A DNA stretch of 64,000 nucleotides, from positions 1 to 64,000 of the forward strand of contig QHWT01000069.1 in assembly GCA_003222675.1 (NCBI GenBank), read 5' to 3'. The position numbers and the translations under genes are program-made. This document shows, piece by piece, positions 37,857 to 46,497 of this stretch. Position 1 is the first letter of the stretch; the number at the start of each line of letters is the position of its first letter. Under the pieces are notes generated by a model that saw nothing but the letters and a program-made list of their open reading frames with translations, made no database searches and was not told the DNA's origin. This stretch comes from Acidobacteriota bacterium. Lineage in GTDB: Bacteria > Acidobacteriota > Vicinamibacteria > Vicinamibacterales > 2-12-FULL-66-21.

Positions 37857-40046
37857 CTACGTTCCCACCTTGAAGCCGATCATCTGCTGGGCAGTGTTGT
37901 CGGCGCTCTTTGCGTCGATCTCGAGGATGTACTCTGCGGCGGCGAGCGGCGCGAGGATGAAATCGATCTGAAACGGCTGGCCGGCCGCGGCCTGAACGGG
38001 AATGTCGGACATGCGCTGCCCCGCGCGATTCAGGAGCTTTGCCGTGACCTCCGGCGTCCCCCCGCCATTGGCGTACGCGTCGAAGCGGATCAGCAGGCGC
38101 TCCGTGCGGCTGAAGTCGCGGCTGACCGTAGGCACGGCGGCGGGATTGTTGCGCGCCTGCACGAACTCGCGCGCGGTGCGCGCACGAAAGACCTTCGGTG
38201 TACCGATGGAGACCTGCGTCTTCGTGAAATCGGGGACTGTCAGCGTACGCGTCGTCGAATCAATGACCTGCCCTCGCTCCGATTCGACGATCATCCGGAG
38301 CTCGATCGATCCAGGCGGCACGTCGAAGCTGGTGCTCGCGCCCGCCGTGACGGCTGGGGCAGTCGGCGCGTTCGCGGGCACCCCGAGGGGCGGCGACGCG
38401 CTGTCAGAAGCGGGCGCCGCATCGGCGTTCGGTACGCGGCCGCGGAAGAGCGGCCGGCCGTCCTCCGCTGTGGCCGTCAGCGAGACGCGCGCGGCGATGT
38501 CGGATCCCCGACGATCGGCCCCGGATCCGCCGATCGGTTCCCACACGAACGTCAGGCGCGACTGCCCGTTCTGCCCGCGCTCGGTGCCTATCCAGAACCG
38601 CGCGGCACGTGCCGCGCTCGCCGGCTCCGCGATCGCGCTGAGCGCGTTCGACACGGCGGGCGGTGGGCCCTCTTTGGGCGGCGCGCTCGCCTTCGCCACG
38701 TCTTCCACCGTGTAGGCCCAGTACCCTTTGCGCGACCGCACTTCGACACCGGGTCGCTTCACGCGCACGTCGATGTTGTGGAACTTTCCGTCGGTCGGCG
38801 CCGCGGCCGACGTATAGCCAATCAGGTAATAGCCGCTCGCGTCGCGCATGATCTGCTTCATGCCTGTCCCGAGATCGTTCCGATTGACGATCGCGCGCCC
38901 GTCAGTGTTGTCCGCCACGATCCTCAGCGTGTCGATCGACTGCGTCAGGTTGCGCTTGTCCGTCTGCAGGCCGACACCCTGCTCGACGCCGTACTCGAAC
39001 GCGGCGAGCCCGCGTGGATCGACGGCGTAGATCGACGTGTTGTTGCGGTTGCACGTGTCGTACACTTCCCGCAGACGATTCATCAGGTCCGCTTCATTGA
39101 AGAACGCGTTTGACTGGGAGCGAGGATCGTTTGCCGCCTCGACGCCGGGCGACACTCTGCCGCCGAGGCCCGGCATTGCGGCCGACGTGTCGTTCAGCTG
39201 CGGCGGGATCGAGCTCATGAACCCTTCGCTGACGAAGATGATCGACTTGCGGCCGTCGCGCATGCCGCCAAGCCGCACCGCCGCGCCTTTCACCGCGCTC
39301 ATCGAGACGTCGTTACGGATCGCTTCGACGGTCGCCGTCGGATAGTAGTAGTAGCGCTCCTCGAATTCGTTTCTCGGCTCGTAGATGCCCTTGCGCCCCT
39401 CGAACTTCGTGATGGCGCTGACCAGCGACTCCCGATTGCGAGTGAACGTGAGCGCCGTGACGGGCGTCAGCGGATACATGATCGCAACCATGTCCTGCGG
39501 CCCGAGCTGGTTCTGCACGAAGTCGAGCAGCGGCTTCCGCACGGCCAGGTCGCTTCCGCGGCGCACGTGATAGTCGTCGAGCAGAATCACGAAGAGCCGC
39601 ACGTTCGGCAGCTTGGCCTCGCGCTCCTCGTCCTCGAGGCTGCGAATCTCTTTCGGCGGCGTCGCCGCTTCCGCTACCGGATCGATCTTGACGACCTCGA
39701 ACGTTTCGACGCGCTGCGATTTCTTGTCTTCGCGGACCTCGAAATCGTCCTTGCCCAGGTCCAGCACGACGTCGCCGGACTTCTTGTCCGTGACAATGAC
39801 GTCGACACTGACGAAGTTGATGCCGCCACGGAAGACCGGACGCTGCTCCGCTGGCTGCTGTGGATTAGCTGGAGGCTGCCCGGCGGGCGGCTGTGCGGGT
39901 TGCGGCTGTGCGGGCGGCGTCTGCTGCTGCGCCTCGACCGATGCCGGCGCAGCCCTGAGCTCGTCGATGGGCGCGGGCATCGCGACGGCCAGCAGGAGGA
40001 TCACGCATGCGGTGGAGAGGAGTCGAAAGCTCGCGCGCATAACCAT
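37857..40046 (-). CDS. VWFA-related secreted protein (acidobacterial type)
   Basis: Exported protein of 729 residues of the acidobacterial VWFA-related family. A signal peptide (about 1-25) and a Pro/Gln-rich stretch precede the domain start RGGINFVSVDVIVTDKKSG, which is characteristic. The von Willebrand A domain follows; its MIDAS-like DxDxS site is replaced by LLDDYHVRRGSD around 155-166. The C-terminal part (about 500-729) looks like beta sandwiches. The role is unknown. The start is divergent from the acyl-CoA dehydrogenase, 67 bases away. Confidence 0.88.
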   Translation of the reverse strand: MVMRASFRLLSTACVILLLAVAMPAPIDELRAAPASVEAQQQTPPAQPQPAQPPAGQPPANPQQPAEQRPVFRGGINFVSVDVIVTDKKSGDVVLDLGKDDFEVREDKKSQRVETFEVVKIDPVAEAATPPKEIRSLEDEEREAKLPNVRLFVILLDDYHVRRGSDLAVRKPLLDFVQNQLGPQDMVAIMYPLTPVTALTFTRNRESLVSAITKFEGRKGIYEPRNEFEERYYYYPTATVEAIRNDVSMSAVKGAAVRLGGMRDGRKSIIFVSEGFMSSIPPQLNDTSAAMPGLGGRVSPGVEAANDPRSQSNAFFNEADLMNRLREVYDTCNRNNTSIYAVDPRGLAAFEYGVEQGVGLQTDKRNLTQSIDTLRIVADNTDGRAIVNRNDLGTGMKQIMRDASGYYLIGYTSAAAPTDGKFHNIDVRVKRPGVEVRSRKGYWAYTVEDVAKASAPPKEGPPPAVSNALSAIAEPASAARAARFWIGTERGQNGQSRLTFVWEPIGGSGADRRGSDIAARVSLTATAEDGRPLFRGRVPNADAAPASDSASPPLGVPANAPTAPAVTAGASTSFDVPPGSIELRMIVESERGQVIDSTTRTLTVPDFTKTQVSIGTPKVFRARTAREFVQARNNPAAVPTVSRDFSRTERLLIRFDAYANGGGTPEVTAKLLNRAGQRMSDIPVQAAAGQPFQIDFILAPLAAAEYILEIDAKSADNTAQQMIGFKVGT

Positions 40047-40113
40047 TTAGACGCCCCGCGCCAGCGCCCAGCCGGAAAGGACGGGCAGGAACGGCAATGA
40101 TAACATTCCGGGA

Positions 40114-41292
40114 ATGTCCGAACAGATTCTCGAGCGTACGCAGCCGCTGACGCTGCTGGCGGAAGACGAACGAATTTTCCGCGACAGTGTGCGTGAATTT
40201 GCCGAGGCTCAGGTCAGGCCGCTCGTGCGCGAAATGGATGAGCACGCGAAGATCCCCCGCGCGCTGGTCGACAAGCTCTTCGATCTCGGCGTAATGGCGA
40301 TCGAGATACCGGAGACCTACGGCGGCACCGGCGCCACCTTCTTTCATTCGGTGCTCGCGGTCGAGGAACTGTCGCGCGTCGATCCATCCGTGGGCGTCCT
40401 GGTCGACGTGCAGAACACGCTCGTCGTCAACGCGCTGATGCGCTGGGGCAGCGACGATATCAAGCGTCGTTACCTGACAAAGATGGCGGCCAGTAGCGTT
40501 GGCGCCTACGCCCTGTCGGAAGCGGGATCCGGCAGCGATGCGTTCGCGCTCGCGACGCGTGGGCGGGAAGTGAGAGATGCCGATGGTGATGGCTACGTTC
40601 TGACGGGACGCAAGCTCTGGATCACGAATGGCAACGAGGCGGATGTCTTCCTCGTATTCGCGACAGTCAATCCGGATGCGGGCTATCGCGGCATCACCGC
40701 GTTCGTCGTCGAACGCGGGTTCCCGGGGTTCACCGTCGGCAGGAAAGAAGACAAGCTCGGCATTCGTGCGAGCAGCACGTGCGAGCTGATCTTCGAGGAC
40801 TGCCGCGTGCCGGAGGGGAACGTGCTCGGCGAGGTCGGGAAGGGATACAAAAGCGCAATTGAAACACTGAACGAAGGACGCATCGGGATCGGCGCCCAGA
40901 TGATTGGTCTGGCAAAGGGCGCGCTCGACCACGCGATCACGTACACGAAGGAACGCAAACAGTTCGGCAAAGCCATCGCGGAGTTCCAGGCCGTCCAGCA
41001 CCAGCTCGCGCGCGCCGCCGTCGACGTGGAGGCGGCGACGCTGACCGTCTACAACGCCGCGCGCCTGCGCGACGCGGGCCGGCCGTTCCTCACCGAAGCA
41101 GCCATCTGCAAGATTTTTGCGTCGGAAGTCGCCGAGCGCGTCGCGTCACTCGCCGTGAATCTGTTCGGGGGCAACGGCTTCGTGAAGGAATATCCCGTCG
41201 AAAAGCTGTATCGCGACGCGAAGATCGGACAGATCTACGAAGGAACGTCCAACCTGCAGCTGCAGACCATTGCCAAGCAACTGCTCGGGTGA
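40114..41292 (+). CDS. Acyl-CoA dehydrogenase (short or branched-chain type)
   Basis: FAD flavoenzyme of 392 residues for the first step of acyl-CoA beta-oxidation. Residues about 1-120 form the helical N-terminal domain, AYALSEAGSGSDAF (about 136-149) binds flavin and substrate, and KLWITNGNEADVFLVFA follows. The catalytic base is the Glu in IYEGTSNLQ, at about residue 376. The overall pattern is nearest to short/branched-chain enzymes. Together with methylmalonyl-CoA mutase and the second dehydrogenase it fits branched-chain amino acid or odd-chain fatty acid breakdown. The 3' end overlaps the convergent PRC-barrel frame by about 200 bases. Confidence 0.94.
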   Translation: MSEQILERTQPLTLLAEDERIFRDSVREFAEAQVRPLVREMDEHAKIPRALVDKLFDLGVMAIEIPETYGGTGATFFHSVLAVEELSRVDPSVGVLVDVQNTLVVNALMRWGSDDIKRRYLTKMAASSVGAYALSEAGSGSDAFALATRGREVRDADGDGYVLTGRKLWITNGNEADVFLVFATVNPDAGYRGITAFVVERGFPGFTVGRKEDKLGIRASSTCELIFEDCRVPEGNVLGEVGKGYKSAIETLNEGRIGIGAQMIGLAKGALDHAITYTKERKQFGKAIAEFQAVQHQLARAAVDVEAATLTVYNAARLRDAGRPFLTEAAICKIFASEVAERVASLAVNLFGGNGFVKEYPVEKLYRDAKIGQIYEGTSNLQLQTIAKQLLG

Positions 41293-41968
41293 CCGCGCCG
41301 TGGATGCGTCCTGCTCTCGTGGCTTCCGCCCCCGGCTGCGCCCGCTCGCCGTCGTGCGGGCTCACGTCGCCGCCGTCCTGCGAACGATCGCGCGCAGTGA
41401 CACTTTCGCGATCGAACGTTTCGCGTGCGGGCGCGACGCCGTCGCGAGCGACGCGGATGTCGCGATCGGCCACACGCGCCAGGTCCCGGAAATGGTCGGG
41501 CCTGTAGTAGTCGCCCTTCCACCAGTCGGGCTGCGAGTAGTGGCGCACGGTATCGTACTGAAACACCGCGTCCGCACTGCGCGCCTCGTCCGGGCAGCAC
41601 GCCACTGACATCCGCTGCTCGAACGCGCGCATCTCAGCGTCAGAAAACTTGCGGAAGCGATCGGCGTCGAACTCGGGATAACGACGAATCGCGTCCTTCG
41701 TCACATCGACCGTGAGGGCACGCCGCCCGGGATCGAGTTGGGCATGACCGATCGGCACGAGAAACCGGCGCGAGGTAAACCAGCCGCCGGAGTCGACCAC
41801 CGCGTAGAATACGCGGCCCGACGTCGACTCCAGGACGAAACCGTCGAGATCGCCCAGCTTGCTGCCGTCGGCGCCCCGAACGTCGAGACCGTCGAAGTCG
41901 ACGATGGAGTCATCGATATCATCGGCGTCGAGATATCGCAGGCGTGAGTTGTAGAAGTCAGTATCCAT
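41090..41968 (-). CDS. PRC-barrel domain protein with eroded C-terminus
   Basis: Predicted protein of 292 residues; only about the first 200 look genuine. The N-terminus MDTDFYNSRLRYLDADDIDD leads into a PRC-barrel beta domain (KLGDLDGFVLESTSGRVFYA ... RRFLVPIGHAQLDPGRRALT). Sequence up to about residue 185 (QPDWWKGDYYRPDHFRDLAR) looks like a conserved family. After about residue 215 the frame enters a REP-like sequence (41318-41340) and then runs antisense into the dehydrogenase gene, so the natural stop seems lost. The function is unknown; PRC barrels often bind RNA or photosynthetic reaction-centre-like partners. An ATG at 41992 is an alternative start. Confidence 0.65.
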   Translation of the reverse strand: MDTDFYNSRLRYLDADDIDDSIVDFDGLDVRGADGSKLGDLDGFVLESTSGRVFYAVVDSGGWFTSRRFLVPIGHAQLDPGRRALTVDVTKDAIRRYPEFDADRFRKFSDAEMRAFEQRMSVACCPDEARSADAVFQYDTVRHYSQPDWWKGDYYRPDHFRDLARVADRDIRVARDGVAPARETFDRESVTARDRSQDGGDVSPHDGERAQPGAEATRAGRIHGAVTRAVAWQWSAAAGWTFLRRSVRSSRRDTAFRRDIPSRSRCPRTDSRRVTRRARRLPTQKSCRWLLR

Positions 41969-42009
41969 GAGGGTTTCGGCAGCAAGAATCATCCCAATCG
42001 CTGAATCCG

Positions 42010-43161
42010 TCACACGCCCGATTCCCCGAGCACGTGCTCTGCAATGACCATGCGCTGCACTTCCGAGGTGCCCTGGTAAATCTCTGTCGCGCGCACGTCG
42101 CGGAACAGGCGCTCGACGACCGCGCCTCTGCGATAGCCGTGCGACGCGAGGATCTGCATCGCACGATCGGCGGCGTGGTGCGCCGCTTCCGACGCACTGA
42201 GCTTCGCCATCGCGGCTTCGAGCGTCGGCCGCTCGCCGCGCTGGCGCGCGTCGGCAGCCTTGAGCATCAGCATCCGCGCCGCATCGAGCTCGGTTGCGCT
42301 GTCTGCGAGCATCCACTGGATCGCCTGGTAGTTGGCGATCGGCTGGCCGAACGCTTCGTGTTGTTTCGCATGAGCGATCGCGGCATCGAGGGCCGCCTGG
42401 CCGACGCCGAGCGCCTGCGCGGCGATCGCGACGCGCCCGCCGTCGAGCGCCCACATTGCGACCTGGAAGCCGTCGCCGGGACCACCGAGGAGCGCATCCG
42501 CCTCGACACGGACGTCGTTGAACTGCAGGTCCACGCAGCCAAGGCCGCGCACGCCCAGCGAGTCGGGGGTCGCGAGACGCTTGATGCCGGGCGTGTCGAG
42601 AGGCACCAGGAACGCGCCGATGCCGCGCCCGCGGCTCCCCGGCTGCGTCGCCGCGAAGACGATGGCCACGGTCGCTGCCTCCGCGTTCGCGACCCAGACC
42701 TTGCGGCCATTCAGCACGTATCCTTGCTCATCCAGCCGTGCGACGGTCTGCTGGTTTGCGGCATCGGATCCCGCGTGCTCCTCCGACAGCGCAAACGCGC
42801 CGATCCCGTTGCCCGTGACCAGCTGACGCAACCACGTCTGCTTCTGCGCATCCGTGCCGAACTTGTGGATGGGTTCCGCGACGAGCGAGTTGTTCACGCT
42901 TGCAATGACGGAAATGACGGCGCTGGCACGTGCGATGGCCTCGAGCGCGAGCGCGTAACTGATGTAGTCCCGGCCCGCACCGCCCCACGCCGCCGGAATC
43001 GTGACGCCGAGCAGGCCGCGGGCCGCCACCTCCTTCACGAGCTCGCGTGGGAACACGCCGCGCTCGTCGATCACCGCTGCCGCCGGCGCAATCCGCGTCC
43101 TCGCAAACTCCGCGATGTGCGTCTGGAAGGCCTTCTGGTCGTCGGTCAAATCGAGAATCAT
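42010..43161 (-). CDS. Acyl-CoA dehydrogenase, second copy
   Basis: FAD-dependent dehydrogenase of 383 residues. The fold and flavin motif AFALSEEHAGSDAANQQT are normal, and KVWVANAEAATVAIVFAA follows. The catalytic-base segment reads IYQGTSEVQ, with Gln where many family members have Glu, and the alternative Glu position in the helix before GGRVAIAAQALG is also not Glu, so activity is not assured. It lies on the minus strand directly upstream of the PRC-barrel gene, with which it may be co-transcribed. The start at 43161 (MILDLTDDQKAFQTHIAEFA) is typical of the family. Confidence 0.92.
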   Translation of the reverse strand: MILDLTDDQKAFQTHIAEFARTRIAPAAAVIDERGVFPRELVKEVAARGLLGVTIPAAWGGAGRDYISYALALEAIARASAVISVIASVNNSLVAEPIHKFGTDAQKQTWLRQLVTGNGIGAFALSEEHAGSDAANQQTVARLDEQGYVLNGRKVWVANAEAATVAIVFAATQPGSRGRGIGAFLVPLDTPGIKRLATPDSLGVRGLGCVDLQFNDVRVEADALLGGPGDGFQVAMWALDGGRVAIAAQALGVGQAALDAAIAHAKQHEAFGQPIANYQAIQWMLADSATELDAARMLMLKAADARQRGERPTLEAAMAKLSASEAAHHAADRAMQILASHGYRRGAVVERLFRDVRATEIYQGTSEVQRMVIAEHVLGESGV

Positions 43162-43235
43162 CGTCGCCCACAGGGTATCCCAGTTGCGGCGGGCGGCCGT
43201 GTATAACGCCGCACCCTCTGCAACGAGGAAACGCG

Positions 43236-43445
43236 ATGCTCAACTCGTCAGGTCGGTGGCCGGCGCTCTTCGCGGCGTGTTTCGGCGCAGCCGTGTTCGC
43301 ATGCGGTGGCAAGACACCCGTATCCCCTACGGTGCCGCCATCGCCCGCTCGACGGCCTTGGAGTACGTGCGCTCCCGGCTCACCCGCAGTGTCTCTTCGA
43401 GAAGGTCCGCAGGTAACACAAGATTTGTGCGTTTCATCTGCATAA
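43236..43445 (+). CDS. Small predicted lipoprotein, possibly a gene remnant
   Basis: Frame of 69 residues with GAGGAA seven bases before its ATG. A hydrophobic N-terminus ends in a plausible lipobox, VFAC, followed by GGKTPVSPTVPPSP, a typical lipoprotein tether in this group. After that the sequence turns Arg/Ser-rich and ends quickly, so it looks truncated or frameshifted. No function can be given. Confidence 0.35.
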   Translation: MLNSSGRWPALFAACFGAAVFACGGKTPVSPTVPPSPARRPWSTCAPGSPAVSLREGPQVTQDLCVSSA

Positions 43446-43521
43446 CGTGCCATACCCAAACCAGCGAACGCAACGGGCCTCGCGTCAGGGTGCGCCGGTG
43501 CCTAGACGTCGGGCGTGGACT

Positions 43522-44022
43522 TTAACGTGGCGTATCGAGCGCGAGCCGCTCGAAGATCGGCCGCAGCCGATCGGCGCTGACGGGGAGTTCCTCGGGCAGC
43601 ACGCGCGTCTGGCCGACGACGGTCATGAAGTTCGTGTCGCCGCTCCAGCGCGGGACGATGTGCATGTGCACATGATCCAGGATGCCCGCGCCCGCGGCCT
43701 TCCCAAGGTTGATCCCCATGTTCATTCCGTGCGGCGCGTAGGCTTCGGTCAGCGCGATCTCCGCGCGCCGCGTCAGCTCCATCATTTCGCACAGTTCGTC
43801 CGGCGTCATGGACGTGAGCGTCGGGATATGCCGGTTGGGGATCACCATCAGGTGACCGTTGTTGTAGGGAAACAGGTTAAGGATGATGAAACAGCTGGCA
43901 CCGCGGAAAAGGATGAGAGGTGCGGCGTCGCTGTCGGTGAGGGCGGTGCAGAAAACGCAGTCCGTGGAATGACGCGCGCCGGTGATGTAGGCGAGACGCC
44001 ACGGACTCCACAGGTGATCCAT
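43522..44022 (-). CDS. HIT-domain nucleotide-binding protein
   Basis: Histidine-triad protein of 166 residues. The HIT motif is HVHMHIVPRW, near residue 118, and the N-terminal MDHLWSPWRLAYI is typical of the Ap4A-hydrolase or GalT-like branch. Two Cys in CVFC are near residue 27, as in zinc-binding HIT proteins. The enzyme would hydrolyse nucleotide phosphoramidates or adenylated compounds. The ATG at 44022 was chosen; the open frame further upstream is repeat sequence. Confidence 0.9.
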   Translation of the reverse strand: MDHLWSPWRLAYITGARHSTDCVFCTALTDSDAAPLILFRGASCFIILNLFPYNNGHLMVIPNRHIPTLTSMTPDELCEMMELTRRAEIALTEAYAPHGMNMGINLGKAAGAGILDHVHMHIVPRWSGDTNFMTVVGQTRVLPEELPVSADRLRPIFERLALDTPR

Positions 44023-44099
44023 GTCTATGCTGAATGCCGAATGCCGAATGCTGAATACCGATCGTTCAGCATTCAGCATTTCGCATTCAGCATTCTTCG
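44023..44099. repeat. Inverted word repeat (GAATGCTGAAT family)
   Basis: ATGCTGAATGCCGAATGCCG then AATGCTGAA on the left face TTCAGCATTCAGCATTTCGC and ATTCAGCATTC on the right. The arms pair over about 30 bases with few mismatches. It fills the gap between the HU-type gene and the HIT gene. Confidence 0.85.
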
Positions 44100-44459
44100 T
44101 CAGACTCCGGCGAGGTCCGACGAGCCGGTCAGCGCGGGTGGCACCGTTGGAGCCGGTGCATCAGTCTCGCGGTTGATCAGCTCCTTCAGCTCTTTCCCCG
44201 GCTTGAAGTACGGCACCTTCTTCGGCGGAACGTCCACCTTGTCCCCCGTTTTCGGGTTGCGTCCCTTGCGCGGCTCGCGCCGGCGCAGACGGAAGCTGCC
44301 GAATCCCCGCAACTCGATCTTCTCGCCGCGGTGCAGCGCGTCGATGATGCTCTTGAAGACCGTGTCGACAATGACTTCCGAATGCTTCTTCGTGAGATCG
44401 GACACTCGCGAGACTTCCTCGACGAGCTCCGCCTTCGTCATGCTTCCACCGGTGTTCAT
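44100..44459 (-). CDS. HU/IHF-family DNA-binding protein
   Basis: Nucleoid protein of 119 residues, or 113 if started at the second Met (MTKAELVEEVSRVSDLTKKH). The body has the signature GFGSFRLRRREPRKGRNPKT of the beta arm. A C-terminal extension of about 25 residues (ETDAPAPTVPPALTGSSDLA) goes beyond the usual 90-95. It is the first gene downstream of rpsA on the same strand, as is ihfB in many bacteria, which makes it IHF-beta-like by context. HU and IHF cannot be told apart with certainty here. Confidence 0.9.
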   Translation of the reverse strand: MNTGGSMTKAELVEEVSRVSDLTKKHSEVIVDTVFKSIIDALHRGEKIELRGFGSFRLRRREPRKGRNPKTGDKVDVPPKKVPYFKPGKELKELINRETDAPAPTVPPALTGSSDLAGV

Positions 44460-44477
44460 AGAGGCTCCCTTCGGTCG

Positions 44478-44598
44478 CTGCTCGGTTCACGGTTCACGGT
44501 GCACGGTGCACGGTTCGGCGGTTCACGGTTCCGAACCTAGAACCCTGAACCGTGAACCCGTGAACCCGTGAACCGTGAACCGTGAACCGTGAACCCGT
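44478..44598. repeat. Tandem and inverted word repeat (GGTTCAC family)
   Basis: GGTTCACGGTTCACGGTGCA is repeated on the left, and GTGAACCGTGAACCGTGAAC is repeated on the right, giving a long potential stem of 7-base units. It fills the gap between rpsA and the HU gene. The spacing is not CRISPR-like: units are contiguous and have no spacers. Confidence 0.85.
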
Positions 44599-46332
44599 TT
44601 ACTGCTGGTGTTTGAAGTGATCGCCCAGCGTCGCTTCGGGGCGTCCCGTCGTTTCCGTGTACGCCTCCCAGTCGGCGCGGAACTCGTCGTTCTTCAGCGC
44701 GCGGATGCTCAGTCCGATCTTCCGCTCCGCGGGAATCAGCTTGATGATCTTCATCTGGTAGCTCTCGCCCACCTGAAGATCCAGCTTCTCGTCCTTCCCC
44801 TTGTGATGCGAATCATCGAACTCCGACACGTGGATCAGCCCTTCGATCCCCTCCGCCAGTTCGACGAACGCGCCGAAGTTGGTCATCCGGACCACTTTGC
44901 CTTCGACCGTGTCGCCGACGTGGTGCTGGGTGAAGAACTCGTCCCAGATGTCGGTCTGCAGTTGCTTGAGGCCGAGCGACAGACGCTGGTTCTCGGCGTC
45001 GATGTTCAGCACCATCGCCTCGACGGTGTCCCCCTTTTTCAGGGCTTCCGACGGGTGCTTCAGGCGCTTGCTCCACGACATATCCGAGATGTGGATCAGG
45101 CCGTCGATGCCCTCCTCGACTTCGACGAACGCGCCGAACTCGGTCAGGTTGCGGACCTTGCCGGAGATCGTCGTGCCGATCGGGTACTTCTCCGACAGCT
45201 CGTGCCACGGATTGCTCTCGACCTGCTTGAGGCCGAGGGAAATCCGGCGCGCACCCGGATCGACGCCGAGCACCATCGCTTCCACCGTATCGCCGACGTT
45301 GAGGATCTTCGACGGGTGCTTCACGCGCTTGCTCCACGACATCTCGCTGACGTGGATCAGACCCTCGACGCCCGGCTCGAGCTCGACGAACGCGCCGTAA
45401 TCCGTGAGGCTCACGACCTTCCCCGACAGGCGCGCGCCCACCGGATAGCGCTCGATCACATTGGACCACGGATCGTTCTTCAGCTGCTTGTGGCCGAGCG
45501 ACACGCGTTCGGTCGCCGGGTCGTACTTCAGCACAATGACGTCGATCTCCTGGTTGACCTGGAAGAGCTCCGACGGGTGCGTCACCCGGCCCCAGGACAT
45601 GTCAGTGATGTGGAGCAGGCCATCGATCCCGCCGAGATCGATGAAGGCGCCGTAGTCCGTGATGTTCTTGACCACGCCGCTGAGGACCTTGCCCTCGGCG
45701 AGTGTGTCGAGCGTGTGCTTCTTCTTCTCCGCGTTCTCCTCTTCGAGGAGCACCTTGCGGGACAGCACGATGTTGCCGCGCTTCTTGTTGACCTTGATGA
45801 CGCGCATGCGCAGTTCCTGGCCGCGCAGGGCATCGAGGTTGCGCACGGGACGGACGTCGATCTGCGAACCGGGCAGGAACGCGCGGACGCCGATGTCCAC
45901 GGCGAGGCCGCCCTTGATGCGCTCGATGACGCGGCCGATGACGACCTTACGCTCGGCGTAGGCCTTCTCGACCTCGTCCCAAATCTTCATTTTCTCGGCC
46001 TTCTCGCGCGAGAGGACGACGTAACCCTCGCGGTCCTCGGTGCGCTCGAGCAGCACGTCGACGGTATCGCCGGGCTGCACGGTGATCTGGCCGGTTTCAT
46101 CAACGAACTCGTCGACCGGGATGATCCCCTCGGACTTGTAGCCGACGTCGACGATGACTTCGGACGGGGTGACCTTGAGCACCGTCCCCTTCACGACCTC
46201 GCCTTCCGCGATGTTGCGGAAGCTGTTATCGTAAAGATCCAGGAGGCGAGCGTACTCCTGAGGATCGATCTGATCGTCGAGCGTTGCGCCACCTCCTTGT
46301 GGAATGATCTGCAGCGATTTGTCAGTTGCCAT
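44599..46332 (-). CDS. rpsA: 30S ribosomal protein S1
   Basis: RNA-binding ribosomal protein of 577 residues that helps mRNA to load onto the 30S subunit. Six S1 domains follow one another; each later domain opens with a GxV-type strand and contains FGAFVE- or YGAFVE-like segments (for example LTDYGAFVELEPGVEGLIHV). The true start is the ATG at 46332 (MATDKSLQIIPQGGG). E. coli S1 is 557 residues, so the length is normal. A promoter lies upstream of this gene (46425-46454); the HU-type gene follows about 140 bases downstream of its stop. Confidence 0.97.
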   Translation of the reverse strand: MATDKSLQIIPQGGGATLDDQIDPQEYARLLDLYDNSFRNIAEGEVVKGTVLKVTPSEVIVDVGYKSEGIIPVDEFVDETGQITVQPGDTVDVLLERTEDREGYVVLSREKAEKMKIWDEVEKAYAERKVVIGRVIERIKGGLAVDIGVRAFLPGSQIDVRPVRNLDALRGQELRMRVIKVNKKRGNIVLSRKVLLEEENAEKKKHTLDTLAEGKVLSGVVKNITDYGAFIDLGGIDGLLHITDMSWGRVTHPSELFQVNQEIDVIVLKYDPATERVSLGHKQLKNDPWSNVIERYPVGARLSGKVVSLTDYGAFVELEPGVEGLIHVSEMSWSKRVKHPSKILNVGDTVEAMVLGVDPGARRISLGLKQVESNPWHELSEKYPIGTTISGKVRNLTEFGAFVEVEEGIDGLIHISDMSWSKRLKHPSEALKKGDTVEAMVLNIDAENQRLSLGLKQLQTDIWDEFFTQHHVGDTVEGKVVRMTNFGAFVELAEGIEGLIHVSEFDDSHHKGKDEKLDLQVGESYQMKIIKLIPAERKIGLSIRALKNDEFRADWEAYTETTGRPEATLGDHFKHQQ

Positions 46333-46424
46333 GCTGAGCCGATCTCCTTCTACACGTACTTGCCGGGATTTCAGCTCCGGCGGGCTGTGATATTGCAATC
46401 GCGTTCTGTTGCGATAAGCAATAC

Positions 46425-46454
46425 ATTATCTATCACTTACGGGCGCTTGGTCAA
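46425..46454 (-). promoter_or_regulatory. Sigma70-like promoter of rpsA
   Basis: On the minus strand TTGACC (46449-46454) and GATAAT (46425-46430) are separated by 18 bases. They lie about 95 bases before the rpsA start in an AT-rich patch of an otherwise GC-rich region, and just upstream of the divergent DUF6335 gene. Confidence 0.6.
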
Positions 46455-46497
46455 GGCCGCGGATCCCGCGAATCCGTAATCCGAAAGGACCGTCCTG

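Noticed and set aside
44608-46479. Long plus-strand open frame of 623 codons over rpsA
   Set aside because: It is antisense to ribosomal protein S1, which has clear S1 domains on the other strand.
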